NCBI RefSeq assembly: GCF_000622225.1
Contig: NZ_JHWD01000001.1
Coordinates: 248,001 to 312,000 of the forward strand
Length of the DNA: 64,000 bases
Direction: 5' to 3'
DNA from: Roseomonas mucosa ATCC BAA-692
GTDB taxonomy: Bacteria > Pseudomonadota > Alphaproteobacteria > Acetobacterales > Acetobacteraceae
Shown here: positions 41,710 to 50,122 of the stretch, piece after piece
Position numbering within the stretch: the stretch's first letter is position 1
Layout of the letters: each line of letters opens with the position of its first letter
Program-made: the position numbers and the translations under genes
Notes under the pieces: model-generated
Databases searched by the model: none
The model's input: only the letters and a program-made list of their open reading frames with translations
What the model was told of the DNA's origin: nothing

Positions 41710-42729
41710 CTATCCCTCGAACCGGTCACGCCAGGATGGCAGCGCCCCCGGATAGGGCAGGGCCGCCGCCTCGAAGACCGCGCGTGCCACCGCCCGCGCC
41801 ATGGCGACGGTCGCCGCATGGCCGAGCAGGGTCAGGTCGCGCAGCGGGTTCGCCAGCGGCACCTCCCCCGTGGCGGCGGCGAAGACCGTGTCACCGTCAT
41901 TCGGCGCATGGGCCGGCAGGATGGCGCGGGCCAGCCCGTCATCGGCCATGCTGGCGAGGCGCGCGGCCTGGGCCTTGGTCAATGCGGCGTTGGTGGCGAC
42001 CAGCCCGATCGTGGTGGCGGTGCCGGGGCCGCCCTTGAAGCGCGGCAGCACGTGGTCCGGCGTGAAGCGGGCCGGCAGGCCGCGCCCGCCAAATTCCCCG
42101 TCCCGCTCGAAGGGGGCCGACCAGAACCAGGGACCTTCCCCGACCAGGGGGGAGCCGACCGCGTTCACCGCCACGATGGCCGCGACGACATGGCCGCTTT
42201 CGCTCATCAGACTGGCCGAGCCGAGGCCACCCTTGACCAGCGGCGTGGTGGCGCCCGTCCCGGCCCCGACGCTGCCCAGCGCGAAGCCATGGCCGGAGCC
42301 TTGCCCGGCGGCCTCCATCGCGGCGGCGTAGCCGAGTTCGCGATAGGGCGGGAAGCGGCCCCAGTCCTTGCTGCCGCCATTCCGCAGGTCGAACAGGATG
42401 GCCTGCGGTGCCAGCGGGATGGTGATCCCGGCGAAGCTCTGCCCGCGTCCCAGCTCCTGCAGCGCCGCCTGCACCCCGGTTCCGGCATCGAGGCCGAAGG
42501 TGGAGCCGCCGGAGAGCACGATCCCGTCCACCTTCTCCACTGACTTGTCGAGCGCCAGCAGCTCCGTGTCGCGCGAGCCCGGGGCGCCGCCGCGCATGCT
42601 GACCGCGGCGGTGGCGCCGCCGGCGAAAAGGATGGCGGTGACGCCGGAGCCGAGGGCGAGGTCCGTGGCATGGCCGACGGTGATGCCGGCGATGTCGGTG
42701 ATCAGGTTCAGCGGTGGTGCGTCAGGCAC
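41710..42729 (-). CDS. P1-family peptidase (DmpA/NylC-like)
   Basis: 339 aa N-terminal-nucleophile hydrolase that cleaves itself to become active. ITDIAGITVGHATD, VLSGGSTFGLDAGTGVQAAL, GSVGAGTGATTPLVKGGLGS and the nucleophile region TATTIGLVATNAAL are typical; the nucleophile is probably a Thr before IGLVATNA. Members include D-aminopeptidase DmpA, beta-peptidases and nylon-oligomer hydrolase. The GTG at 42729 has GGAG eight bases upstream and overlaps the end of the binding-protein gene by eight bases, which suggests that the peptidase processes what that receptor brings in. An ATG at 42768 is possible. Confidence 0.87.
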   Translation of the reverse strand: MPDAPPLNLITDIAGITVGHATDLALGSGVTAILFAGGATAAVSMRGGAPGSRDTELLALDKSVEKVDGIVLSGGSTFGLDAGTGVQAALQELGRGQSFAGITIPLAPQAILFDLRNGGSKDWGRFPPYRELGYAAAMEAAGQGSGHGFALGSVGAGTGATTPLVKGGLGSASLMSESGHVVAAIVAVNAVGSPLVGEGPWFWSAPFERDGEFGGRGLPARFTPDHVLPRFKGGPGTATTIGLVATNAALTKAQAARLASMADDGLARAILPAHAPNDGDTVFAAATGEVPLANPLRDLTLLGHAATVAMARAVARAVFEAAALPYPGALPSWRDRFEG

Positions 42730-44320
42730 GGCGGGTGCTCCAGAACAGGACAAAGCCCTTGGGGACATCCACGATCTCCCGCCGGAAGACGGTGGAGGCG
42801 ATCATCTGGCCGAGTGGAATATAGGGCACGTCGCGGAAGGCCTGCTCCTGGATGCGGACGGCGATGGATTTCTGCGCCGCCGCGTCCGGCGCGGCGAGCC
42901 ATTCGTCGCGCAGCGATTCCAGCGCCTCGCTGCGCGGCCAGCCGGTGGCCGTGCCGTTGCCGCGCAGATAGCTGTGCACGGCGGGATTGATCTGATCGAT
43001 GCCGGACCAGAAGGTGCCGAAGATGCTCCAGCCGCCCGCCTCGACCGGATCGCGCTTGGGCAGGCGCTGGACCATCGACCCCCAGTCCATCGCCTGCTCG
43101 TCCAGGTTCATCCCGAGCCGGCGCAGAAGGTCGGCGGTGACGTCGGCCAGAGCCTTCAGCGTCGGGAAATCGGAAGGCGAGAGCAGCACCACCTTCTGGC
43201 CGTTGTAGCCCGCCTCGGCCAGCGCCCGGCGCGCCCCGGCGATGTCGCGCGGGCCGGTGAGCGCCGCCATCCCGGCATCGCCCGCCAGCGGCGAGACCGG
43301 CGGGAAATAGCCGACGCCCTCGTTCCAGTTGGCCGGATCGGTACCGGCCACGGCGGTCATGTAGTCGGCCTGCGACACGGCGCCGAGCAGGGCGCGGCGG
43401 ATCGCCGGGTTGTCGAAGGGCGGATTCAGATGGTTGAAGCGCAGGCAGCCGACATAGCCGGCGACATCGCGCTGCGCGACGTTGAGCTTCGGATCCTGGC
43501 GCAGCATCGGTAGCAGGTCTGCGGTCGGGTTCTCCCACCAGTCCATCTCGCCCGCCCGCATGGCATTCGCTGCGGTCGCGGCATCGGGCAGGACATGCCA
43601 TTCCACGCGGTCGAAATGCACCCGCTTCGGCCCGGCGGTGAAATCGGCGGGGCCGCCCACCTCGTCCTCCGGGCGCGGCACGTATTGTTCGTGGCGCGCA
43701 TAGACGACGCGCGAGCCCGCGACCCGCTCGCTCGCCACGAAGCGGAAGGGACCGCTGCCCACCATCTCCGTGACCTGGGTGAAGGGGTCGGTCCGCGCCA
43801 GCCGTTCCGGCATGATGGCGCAGATCGCGGAGCCCGCCTTGCCCAGCGCATCCGGCAAGAGCGGGAACGGGCGCTTCAGGCGGAAGCGGATCACCCGGTC
43901 GCCTTCGGCGGCAAGCTCCTCCGTCGCCGCCATCAGCGTCTGGCCGAAGCCGTCGCGCGCCCCCCAGCGGCGGATGGAGGCGACGCAGTCCCGCGCCAGC
44001 ACCGGCTCGCCATCATGGAAGCGCAGCCCGTCCCGCAGTGTCAGGCGCCAGGCCAGCCCGTCCGGCGAGACCTCGTGCTCCGCCACCATCTGCGGCCGGG
44101 CGCGGAAGGCGCTGTCCTGCCCGTAGAGCGTGTCGAAGACCATCATCGCGTGGTTGCGCGTGACATAGGCCGTGCTCCAGACCGGATCGAGCACGGCAAG
44201 GTCGGATTGCGGCACGAAGCGCAGCACGGACCCGCCCGGCGAGGCGGCCCGCGCCCGTGAGAGCCACGGCGCGGCCAACCCCGCCGCCAGGGAGCCTGCC
44301 AGGAGCCTGCGGCGCCGCAT
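42722..44320 (-). CDS. SBP_bac_5 ABC transporter substrate-binding protein
   Basis: 532 aa, peptide/nickel/opine class. A Tat-like leader MRRRRLLAGSLAAGLAAPWLSRARA precedes LRFVPQSDLAVLDPVWS, LRFHDGEPVLARDCVASIRRW, MVGSGPFRFVASERVAGS and LRFNHLNPPFDNPAIRRAL. It is a clear paralogue of the riboswitch-linked gene at 33173-34783. GGAGGACC six bases before ATG 44320 sets the start. No permease or ATPase is adjacent; the overlapping downstream gene is a P1 peptidase, which favours a peptide or amide substrate. Divergent from fruB. Confidence 0.9.
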   Translation of the reverse strand: MRRRRLLAGSLAAGLAAPWLSRARAASPGGSVLRFVPQSDLAVLDPVWSTAYVTRNHAMMVFDTLYGQDSAFRARPQMVAEHEVSPDGLAWRLTLRDGLRFHDGEPVLARDCVASIRRWGARDGFGQTLMAATEELAAEGDRVIRFRLKRPFPLLPDALGKAGSAICAIMPERLARTDPFTQVTEMVGSGPFRFVASERVAGSRVVYARHEQYVPRPEDEVGGPADFTAGPKRVHFDRVEWHVLPDAATAANAMRAGEMDWWENPTADLLPMLRQDPKLNVAQRDVAGYVGCLRFNHLNPPFDNPAIRRALLGAVSQADYMTAVAGTDPANWNEGVGYFPPVSPLAGDAGMAALTGPRDIAGARRALAEAGYNGQKVVLLSPSDFPTLKALADVTADLLRRLGMNLDEQAMDWGSMVQRLPKRDPVEAGGWSIFGTFWSGIDQINPAVHSYLRGNGTATGWPRSEALESLRDEWLAAPDAAAQKSIAVRIQEQAFRDVPYIPLGQMIASTVFRREIVDVPKGFVLFWSTRRA

Positions 44321-44674
44321 CCGGTCCTCCATTCCGCGATCAGGCCGGGCGGAACGCCGCACCGGGACCGCCAGGGTGGCAGGCCTGGCAGGGAGGCGTC
44401 CAGAGCCGCCCGGCCCACGCGCGCCGTCTCCGGCATTGCGCCGTCCCGAGGGACCAGGCTCCGCCTCCCCCACGGGCGGCCAGGACGTGAAACGCCGGAG
44501 CGGGGCGGGCGGGGAAAGCTGCCGCCCGTTGCCGTGGCGCATTGTCCCAATTGCCTGTCGCGGTGCCGCCATTTAGGACATGTTCAGGCGACGGGGACGG
44601 CGGACGGGCGGACCTGGTGAACCGGGTTCCCCGGGACCTCTGCCGGATTCCGGGCGCCACATCGTGACCAAGGG
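44321..44674. other. Divergent intergenic region upstream of fruB
   Basis: 354 bases between the binding-protein gene and fruB. It must contain both promoters, but I recognise no -35/-10 pair, no clear FruR/Cra-type palindrome and no riboswitch. ORFs crossing it are shadows. Confidence 0.4.
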
Positions 44675-47197
44675 ATGCCAGCACACGTGATCCTTTCCGC
44701 CGAACGCATCCGCCTCGACGCGAATCCGGGGTCCAAGGACGAGGCCATCCGGCAGGCCGCCCAGCTCCTCGTGGACACGGGCGCCATCGCGCCCGCCTAT
44801 GTGGAGAGCATGCTGCGCCGGGAAGGCGAGGCCGAGACCTATCTGGGCGACGGCATCGCCATCCCGCACGGGCAGCGCAACGACCGGAACCTGATCCACA
44901 GCACCGCCATCTCCGTGCTCCAGGTGCCGAAGGGCGTGGACTGGGGGGAGGACAAGGCCCGGCTGGTGGTGGCCATCGCCGCCCAGGGCGACGAGCATAT
45001 CGAGGTGCTGCGCCGCCTGACCGAGGTGCTGGGCGACAGCGCCCTGGCCGAGCGGCTCGCCACCACGCGCGATCCCGGGCTGATCCTGCGCACGCTGGAC
45101 CCCGATGCGGCCCCGGCCGCCACCGCCCCCGCCATGCCGCCGGCAGGTTCCCTGGAAGCCTCGGGCGAGGGCTTCTCCATCGGCGTGCAGGCGCCCGGCG
45201 CCGCCGGGCTGCATGCCCGTCCGGCCCGCGCCCTGGCCGGCATCGCCAAGCGCTATGACGCCGCCATCGAGATCCGCCACGGCGACCGCCGGGCGGATGC
45301 GAAGAGCATGATCTCGCTGCTGCAGCTCGGCGCCGGAGCGAATGCCCAGCTCACCGTCACCGCCCGCGGCCCCCAGGCCGCCGAGGCGCTGGAGGCTGTG
45401 CGGGCCGGCTTCGTCGCCGGGCTGGGGGAGGGGGACGACGACCATGCCCCCGCCGACCGCGCGCCGGAGGCCATGGCCCCGGTGGCCGAGGAAGGTGCCA
45501 TCGCCGGCCTGCCCGCCAGCCCGGGCGTGGCCATCGGCGTGATCTTCCGCCACCGCTCCGAGAGCGCGGGCTATGCCGAGACCGCCGCAGACCCGGCCGC
45601 CGAGCGCGCGGCGCTGGACGGCGCGCTGGTGGAGGCCAAGGCCGAGCTGCGTCAGGTGGCGGCCGACATGACCACCCGCATCGGCGCCAAGCACGCCGCG
45701 ATCTTCGGCGCGCATGAGGAGTTCCTGGACGATCCGGAACTGCTGGCCGAGGCGCGGATGCGCATCGAGAAGGGCGCCTCCGCCCCCGCCGCCTGGGATG
45801 GCGCGACCGCCTCGCGCGCCGAGGCGCTGGTGGCGCTGGGCGACCCGCTGCTGGCCGAGCGTGCCAACGACCTGAAGGACGTCTCCCGCCGCGTGCTGCG
45901 CCGCCTGACCGGCGCCAGCGGCGATCCCGACATCTCCGTGCCGCTGCCGGAGCGCGCGGTGGTGGTGGCCGAGGACCTGACCCCCTCCGAGACCGCCGGG
46001 CTCGACCCGATGCGGGTGGTGGGGCTGGTGACGGCGGCGGGCGGGCCCACGGCGCATACCGCCATCCTGGCGCGCGCCCTGGGCATCCCGGCCATCGTCG
46101 CCGCCGGGCCGTCGGTGATGGCGCTGCCGGACGGCACGCCGGTGATCGTGGATGGCGACCGCGGTCTGCTGCGCCCCGATCCGGATGCGGCGCAGCTCGC
46201 CGCGGCGGAGAAGGCCATCGCCAGCGGCCGTGACCGTGCCGCCGCCGCCAAGGCCGCCGCCTTCCGCCCCGCCGTGACGCGGGACGGGCACCGGGTCGAG
46301 GTCGCGGCCAATTGCCGCAAGCCGGAGGAGGCGGTGGAGGCCGTGGCCGCCGGGGCGGAGGGGACGGGGCTGGTGCGTTCCGAGTTCCTGTTCGACGACC
46401 GCGCCGAGCCGCCGACCGAGGACGAGCAGTTCGAGATCTACCGCAAGCTGGCCGAGGGCTTCGGCGGGCTGCCGGTGGTGCTGCGGACGCTGGATGCGGG
46501 CGGCGACAAGCCGCTGCGCTTCGTGCGCCATCCGGCCGAGGCCAATCCCTTCCTCGGCCTGCGGGGGCTGCGCCTCTGTCTCGCCAATCCGGAGCTGTTC
46601 CGGCCGCAGATCCGCGCCGCGCTGCGGGCGGCGAGGCATGGCGACATCCGCATCATGCTGCCGATGGTGGACGGGCTCGCCGACCTGCGCGCCGCCAAGG
46701 CGCTGATCGAGGAGGAGCGCCGCGCCCTGGTCGCCCCGCCGGTCGAGGTGGGCATCATGGTCGAGGTCCCCGCCGCCGCGGTGATGGCCGACCAGCTCGC
46801 GGCCGAGGCGGATTTCTTCTCCATCGGCACCAACGACCTGACCCAGTACACGCTGGCGGTGGACCGGCTGCACCCGACGCTGGGCGCGCGCTCGGACGCG
46901 CTGGACCCGGCGGTGCTGCGGCTGATCGACATGACGGTGAAGGCCGCCCATGCCCGGGGCCGCTGGGTCGGCGTCTGCGGCAACATGGCGGCCGATCCGG
47001 TGGCGGCGCCGATCCTGGTGGGCCTCGGGGTGGACGAGCTGTCGGTCTCCATCCCCAACGTGGCGGCGCTGAAGGCGCAGATCCGCGGGCTGAGCCGCAA
47101 CGAGGCCGAGCGCCTGGCGCGCACCGCGCTGAACTGCGCCACCGCCGCCGAGGTCCGGGCCCTGCCCGTGGCGCGGGAGATGGCCCATGCCGCCTGA
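44675..47197 (+). CDS. fruB: PTS fructose EIIA-HPr-EI fusion protein
   Basis: 840 aa multiphosphoryl-transfer protein of the fructose phosphotransferase system. Domain order: EIIA-Fru (residues 1-145, His65 in GIAIPHG), HPr (about 165-250, His180 in GLHARPA) and enzyme I (about 275-830, His461 in GGPTAHTAILARALGIPAIVA, with DFFSIGTNDLTQYTLAVDR and WVGVCGNMAADP). Phosphate passes from PEP through EI and HPr to EIIA, then to FruA. The start ATG at 44675 has only a weak ribosome site. Overlaps fruK by 11 bases. Confidence 0.96.
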   Translation: MPAHVILSAERIRLDANPGSKDEAIRQAAQLLVDTGAIAPAYVESMLRREGEAETYLGDGIAIPHGQRNDRNLIHSTAISVLQVPKGVDWGEDKARLVVAIAAQGDEHIEVLRRLTEVLGDSALAERLATTRDPGLILRTLDPDAAPAATAPAMPPAGSLEASGEGFSIGVQAPGAAGLHARPARALAGIAKRYDAAIEIRHGDRRADAKSMISLLQLGAGANAQLTVTARGPQAAEALEAVRAGFVAGLGEGDDDHAPADRAPEAMAPVAEEGAIAGLPASPGVAIGVIFRHRSESAGYAETAADPAAERAALDGALVEAKAELRQVAADMTTRIGAKHAAIFGAHEEFLDDPELLAEARMRIEKGASAPAAWDGATASRAEALVALGDPLLAERANDLKDVSRRVLRRLTGASGDPDISVPLPERAVVVAEDLTPSETAGLDPMRVVGLVTAAGGPTAHTAILARALGIPAIVAAGPSVMALPDGTPVIVDGDRGLLRPDPDAAQLAAAEKAIASGRDRAAAAKAAAFRPAVTRDGHRVEVAANCRKPEEAVEAVAAGAEGTGLVRSEFLFDDRAEPPTEDEQFEIYRKLAEGFGGLPVVLRTLDAGGDKPLRFVRHPAEANPFLGLRGLRLCLANPELFRPQIRAALRAARHGDIRIMLPMVDGLADLRAAKALIEEERRALVAPPVEVGIMVEVPAAAVMADQLAAEADFFSIGTNDLTQYTLAVDRLHPTLGARSDALDPAVLRLIDMTVKAAHARGRWVGVCGNMAADPVAAPILVGLGVDELSVSIPNVAALKAQIRGLSRNEAERLARTALNCATAAEVRALPVAREMAHAA

Positions 47198-48137
47198 AGC
47201 CAGCCAGGGCGAGACCATCGCCACCGTCACGCTGAACCCGGCGATGGACTTCACCGTGACGCTCGGCCGGCTGGAGCCGGGCGAGGTGAACCGTGCCCGG
47301 GGGGCGGAGATGCGCCCGGCGGGCAAGGGCGTGAACGTGTCCGCCATGCATGCCGTGCTGGGGCAGCGCAGCGCCGCGACGGGGCTGATGCCGCGCCTCG
47401 ATGCGGATGCCTATGCCCGCTACCTCGCCGGGATGGGGGTGGAGGACGCCTTCCATCGCGTGCCGGGCCGGGCGCGCATCAACGTCAAGCTGGTGGAAAG
47501 CGGCGACGGGCGCGTCACCGACGTGAACACCCCGGGGCCCGAGGCGCCGGCGAATGCGCTGGAAGGCGTCCTGGCGCGGCTCGACGCCATCGCCCCGGCC
47601 ATCGTGGTGCTGTCCGGTAGCCTGCCGCCCGGCCTCGGCCCCGATGCCTGGGCGGTGCTGGCGAAGGCCCAGCGCGCCGCCGGGCGGACGGTGCTGCTGG
47701 ACACCAGCGGCGCCGCGCTGGAGCCGGCGCTGGCCGCCGGGGTGGACCTGATCAAGCCCAATCGCGACGAGCTGGGCGCGCTGCTCGGCCGCAGGCTGGC
47801 GGATCGCGACTCGGTGGTCGCCGCGGCGGCGGAAATGCGCGGGCGGGGCATCGCCCGTGTCATCGTCTCCGCCGGCGGGGAGGGGGCGCTCTTCGCCCTG
47901 CCGGAAGGGATGCTCTGGGCCACGCCGCCGAAGGTGCCGCTGACCACCACCGTGGGGGCGGGCGATTCCATGGTGGCGGGCCTGTCCGCCGCCTTGGCCC
48001 AGGGGCTGGCGCCGGAGGCCATGGCGCGCCTCGCCACCGCCTGCGCCGCCGCCGCCGTTTCCCGCCCCCCAGGCGGGATGCCGGACCGTTCCATGATCGA
48101 ACGGCTTGCCGAAGCCGTGCGGATCGAGAAGCTGTAA
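47187..48137 (+). CDS. fruK: 1-phosphofructokinase
   Basis: 316 aa PfkB-family kinase converting fructose 1-phosphate to fructose 1,6-bisphosphate. TVTLNPAMDFTV, MRPAGKGVNVSAMHAVLG, VVLSGSLPPGLGPDAW, LIKPNRDELGALLG and the catalytic TTVGAGDSMVAGLSAAL are present. Sits between fruB and fruA in the standard order; its start lies within the end of fruB. Confidence 0.95.
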   Translation: MPPEASQGETIATVTLNPAMDFTVTLGRLEPGEVNRARGAEMRPAGKGVNVSAMHAVLGQRSAATGLMPRLDADAYARYLAGMGVEDAFHRVPGRARINVKLVESGDGRVTDVNTPGPEAPANALEGVLARLDAIAPAIVVLSGSLPPGLGPDAWAVLAKAQRAAGRTVLLDTSGAALEPALAAGVDLIKPNRDELGALLGRRLADRDSVVAAAAEMRGRGIARVIVSAGGEGALFALPEGMLWATPPKVPLTTTVGAGDSMVAGLSAALAQGLAPEAMARLATACAAAAVSRPPGGMPDRSMIERLAEAVRIEKL

Positions 48138-48227
48138 TCCAGGTGTCACGGGCAGGCTTTCTCCACCGGGCGGTACCGGCTGGAGGCGGCCTGTCCGGCG
48201 CCATTCAGTCCTGAGGGGGACAACTGC

Positions 48228-50009
48228 ATGACCCGGCTGACCGCCGTGATCCGGCATGCCGCCAGCCCGCCCCACGCCGCCATGGCGGCCGAGGCGCTGC
48301 GCGAGGCTGCCGAGAGGAGCCATGTCGAGCTGTCGCTCGATACGGGCGAGGGGAGCCCGACGGGGGAGGCGGATGCCATCCTCCTGGTCGGGGATGCCAC
48401 GGCCGAGGCGGCGCGCTTCGCCGGCAAGCCGCTGATCGCCACCACCGTGGTGGAGGCGATCCGCCATCCGGAAACGGCGCTGCGCTCCGCCTCGGCGCTG
48501 GGCAGCCTGCCGCGCCCGCCCGCGCCGCCCGTTGCCGCGCCGGGAACTGTCGCAGCCCCTGGGTCAAACCCTGGATCAAACCCTGGATCAAACCCTGGGG
48601 CGTCCCCGGCCGCCGGCCCGAGGAAGCTGGTCGGCATCACCGCCTGCCCGACCGGCATCGCCCATACCTTCATGGCCGCCGCCGCGCTGGAAAAGGCGGC
48701 CAAGGCACTGGGCCACGAGATCAAGGTGGAGACCCAGGGCTCGGTTGGCGCCAAGAACCAGCTGACGCCGGAGGAGATCGCCGCCGCCGACGCGGTGGTG
48801 ATCGCCGCCGACACGGGCGTGGACACCGCCCGCTTCAACGGCAAGCGCATCGTCGTCACCGGCACCAACGAGGCGCTGCGCGGCGGGCAGGACCTGATCC
48901 GGCGCGCCCTTGTCGCCGAGCCCCAGGGTGGCGCGGCGGCCTCGGGCGCGGCGCCCACCCCGGCCAAGCCCACGGGCAAGGGTGCCGGGCGCGGTGCCTA
49001 CAAGCACCTGATGACCGGCGTGTCCTACATGATCCCGCTGGTCACGGCGGGCGGCCTCTGCATCGCCATCTCCTTCGCCTTCGGCATCGAGGCCTTCAAG
49101 GAGCCGGGCTCGCTGGCCGAGGCCTTCTTCAACATTGGCGCCAAGTCGGCCCTGGCGCTGATGGTGCCGGTGCTGGCGGCCTTCATCGCCTTCTCCATCG
49201 CCGACCGGCCCGGACTGGCGCCGGGCTTCGTCGGGGGCATGCTGGCGAACCTCGTAGGCGCCGGCTTCCTGGGCGGCATCGCGGCGGGCTTCCTGGCCGG
49301 CTATGTCGCGAAATGGCTGCGCGACAGCCTGCCCTTCCCGGAAAGCCTGGAAGGGCTGAAACCGGTCCTGGTGATCCCGCTGATCGGCTCGATCATCGTC
49401 GGCATGCTGATGATCTACGTGGTCGGGACGCCGATCGCGGCGCTGCTCGCCTGGCTGACCGAGACGCTGCGCTCCATGGGCACCACCAACGCGGTGCTGC
49501 TGGGCCTGATCCTCGGTGCCATGATGGCGGTGGACATGGGCGGGCCGGTGAACAAGGCGGCCTATGCCTTCGGCGTCGGCCTGCTGGGCACCGAGACCTA
49601 TGCCCCCATGGCGGCGATCATGGCCGCCGGCATGACCCCGCCGCTGGGCATCGCGCTGGCCACCTTCATCGCCCGCAACCGCTTCGGGCAGGAGGAACGC
49701 GACGCGGGCAAGGCGGCGTTCGTGCTCGGACTCGCCTTCATCAGCGAGGGGGCGATCCCCTTCGCGGCCAAGGACCCGCTGCGCGTCATCCCGGCGCTGA
49801 TCGCGGGCTCGGCGGTGACGGGCGCGCTGTCGATGCTGTTCGGCTGCACGTTGCGGGCACCGCATGGCGGCATCTTCGTGGTCGGCATCCCTGGGGCGGT
49901 GGGCAACCCGCTGGGCTATCTCGTGGCCATCGTGGTCGGCACGGTGATCACCGGCCTCGCCGTCGCGGTGCTGAAGCGCAACAGCCCCGCCGAAGCCGTG
50001 GCGGCCTGA
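48228..50009 (+). CDS. fruA: PTS fructose transporter EIIBC
   Basis: 593 aa. The N-terminal 95 residues are a degenerate EIIB-like domain without the Cys. A Pro/Ala/Gly linker with three GSNP repeats follows, then the true EIIB with phosphorylated Cys140 in VGITACPTGIAHTFMAAAAL. A second linker precedes the EIIC membrane domain (from about residue 255: YKHLMTGVSYMIPLVTAGGLCIA, MAVDMGGPVNKAAYAFG, ISEGAIPFAAKDPLRVIPA). It imports fructose as fructose 1-phosphate for FruK. GAGGGGGA precedes the ATG. Last gene of fruBKA, followed by a terminator. Confidence 0.96.
   Translation: MTRLTAVIRHAASPPHAAMAAEALREAAERSHVELSLDTGEGSPTGEADAILLVGDATAEAARFAGKPLIATTVVEAIRHPETALRSASALGSLPRPPAPPVAAPGTVAAPGSNPGSNPGSNPGASPAAGPRKLVGITACPTGIAHTFMAAAALEKAAKALGHEIKVETQGSVGAKNQLTPEEIAAADAVVIAADTGVDTARFNGKRIVVTGTNEALRGGQDLIRRALVAEPQGGAAASGAAPTPAKPTGKGAGRGAYKHLMTGVSYMIPLVTAGGLCIAISFAFGIEAFKEPGSLAEAFFNIGAKSALALMVPVLAAFIAFSIADRPGLAPGFVGGMLANLVGAGFLGGIAAGFLAGYVAKWLRDSLPFPESLEGLKPVLVIPLIGSIIVGMLMIYVVGTPIAALLAWLTETLRSMGTTNAVLLGLILGAMMAVDMGGPVNKAAYAFGVGLLGTETYAPMAAIMAAGMTPPLGIALATFIARNRFGQEERDAGKAAFVLGLAFISEGAIPFAAKDPLRVIPALIAGSAVTGALSMLFGCTLRAPHGGIFVVGIPGAVGNPLGYLVAIVVGTVITGLAVAVLKRNSPAEAVAA
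48559..48600 (+). repeat. 12-bp tandem repeat in the fruA linker
   Basis: CTGG(G/A)TCAAACC occurs three times in a row plus a partial unit, encoding repeated Gly-Ser-Asn-Pro in the linker between the two EIIB-like domains. The frame is preserved at any copy number, so linker length may vary between strains. Confidence 0.85.
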
Positions 50010-50018
50010 CAGCCGCGA

Positions 50019-50052
50019 AAAGAGACGCACGGGCACAACCGTGCGTCTCTTT
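50019..50052 (+). terminator. Terminator after fruA
   Basis: Perfect 14-bp inverted repeat AAAGAGACGCACGG - GGCACA-like loop - CCGTGCGTCTCTTT. A-rich on the left and T-rich on the right, ten bases after the fruA stop. Confidence 0.88.
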
Positions 50053-50122
50053 GATGACAGATTATTGAAATTTTGAAGACGGCCTCGGTCGTTTGTGGCC
50101 GCCATGACATTCTGCCAGGACG

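Noticed and set aside
44573-47347. Very long minus-strand ORF (924 codons) opposite fruB
   Set aside because: It is a shadow of the EIIA-HPr-EI gene, with His/Gly/Arg-rich low-information sequence. Long antisense frames are expected at this GC content.
48559-48600. Tandem repeat as a CRISPR or integrative element
   Set aside because: Units are 12 bases, in frame inside fruA, without spacers.
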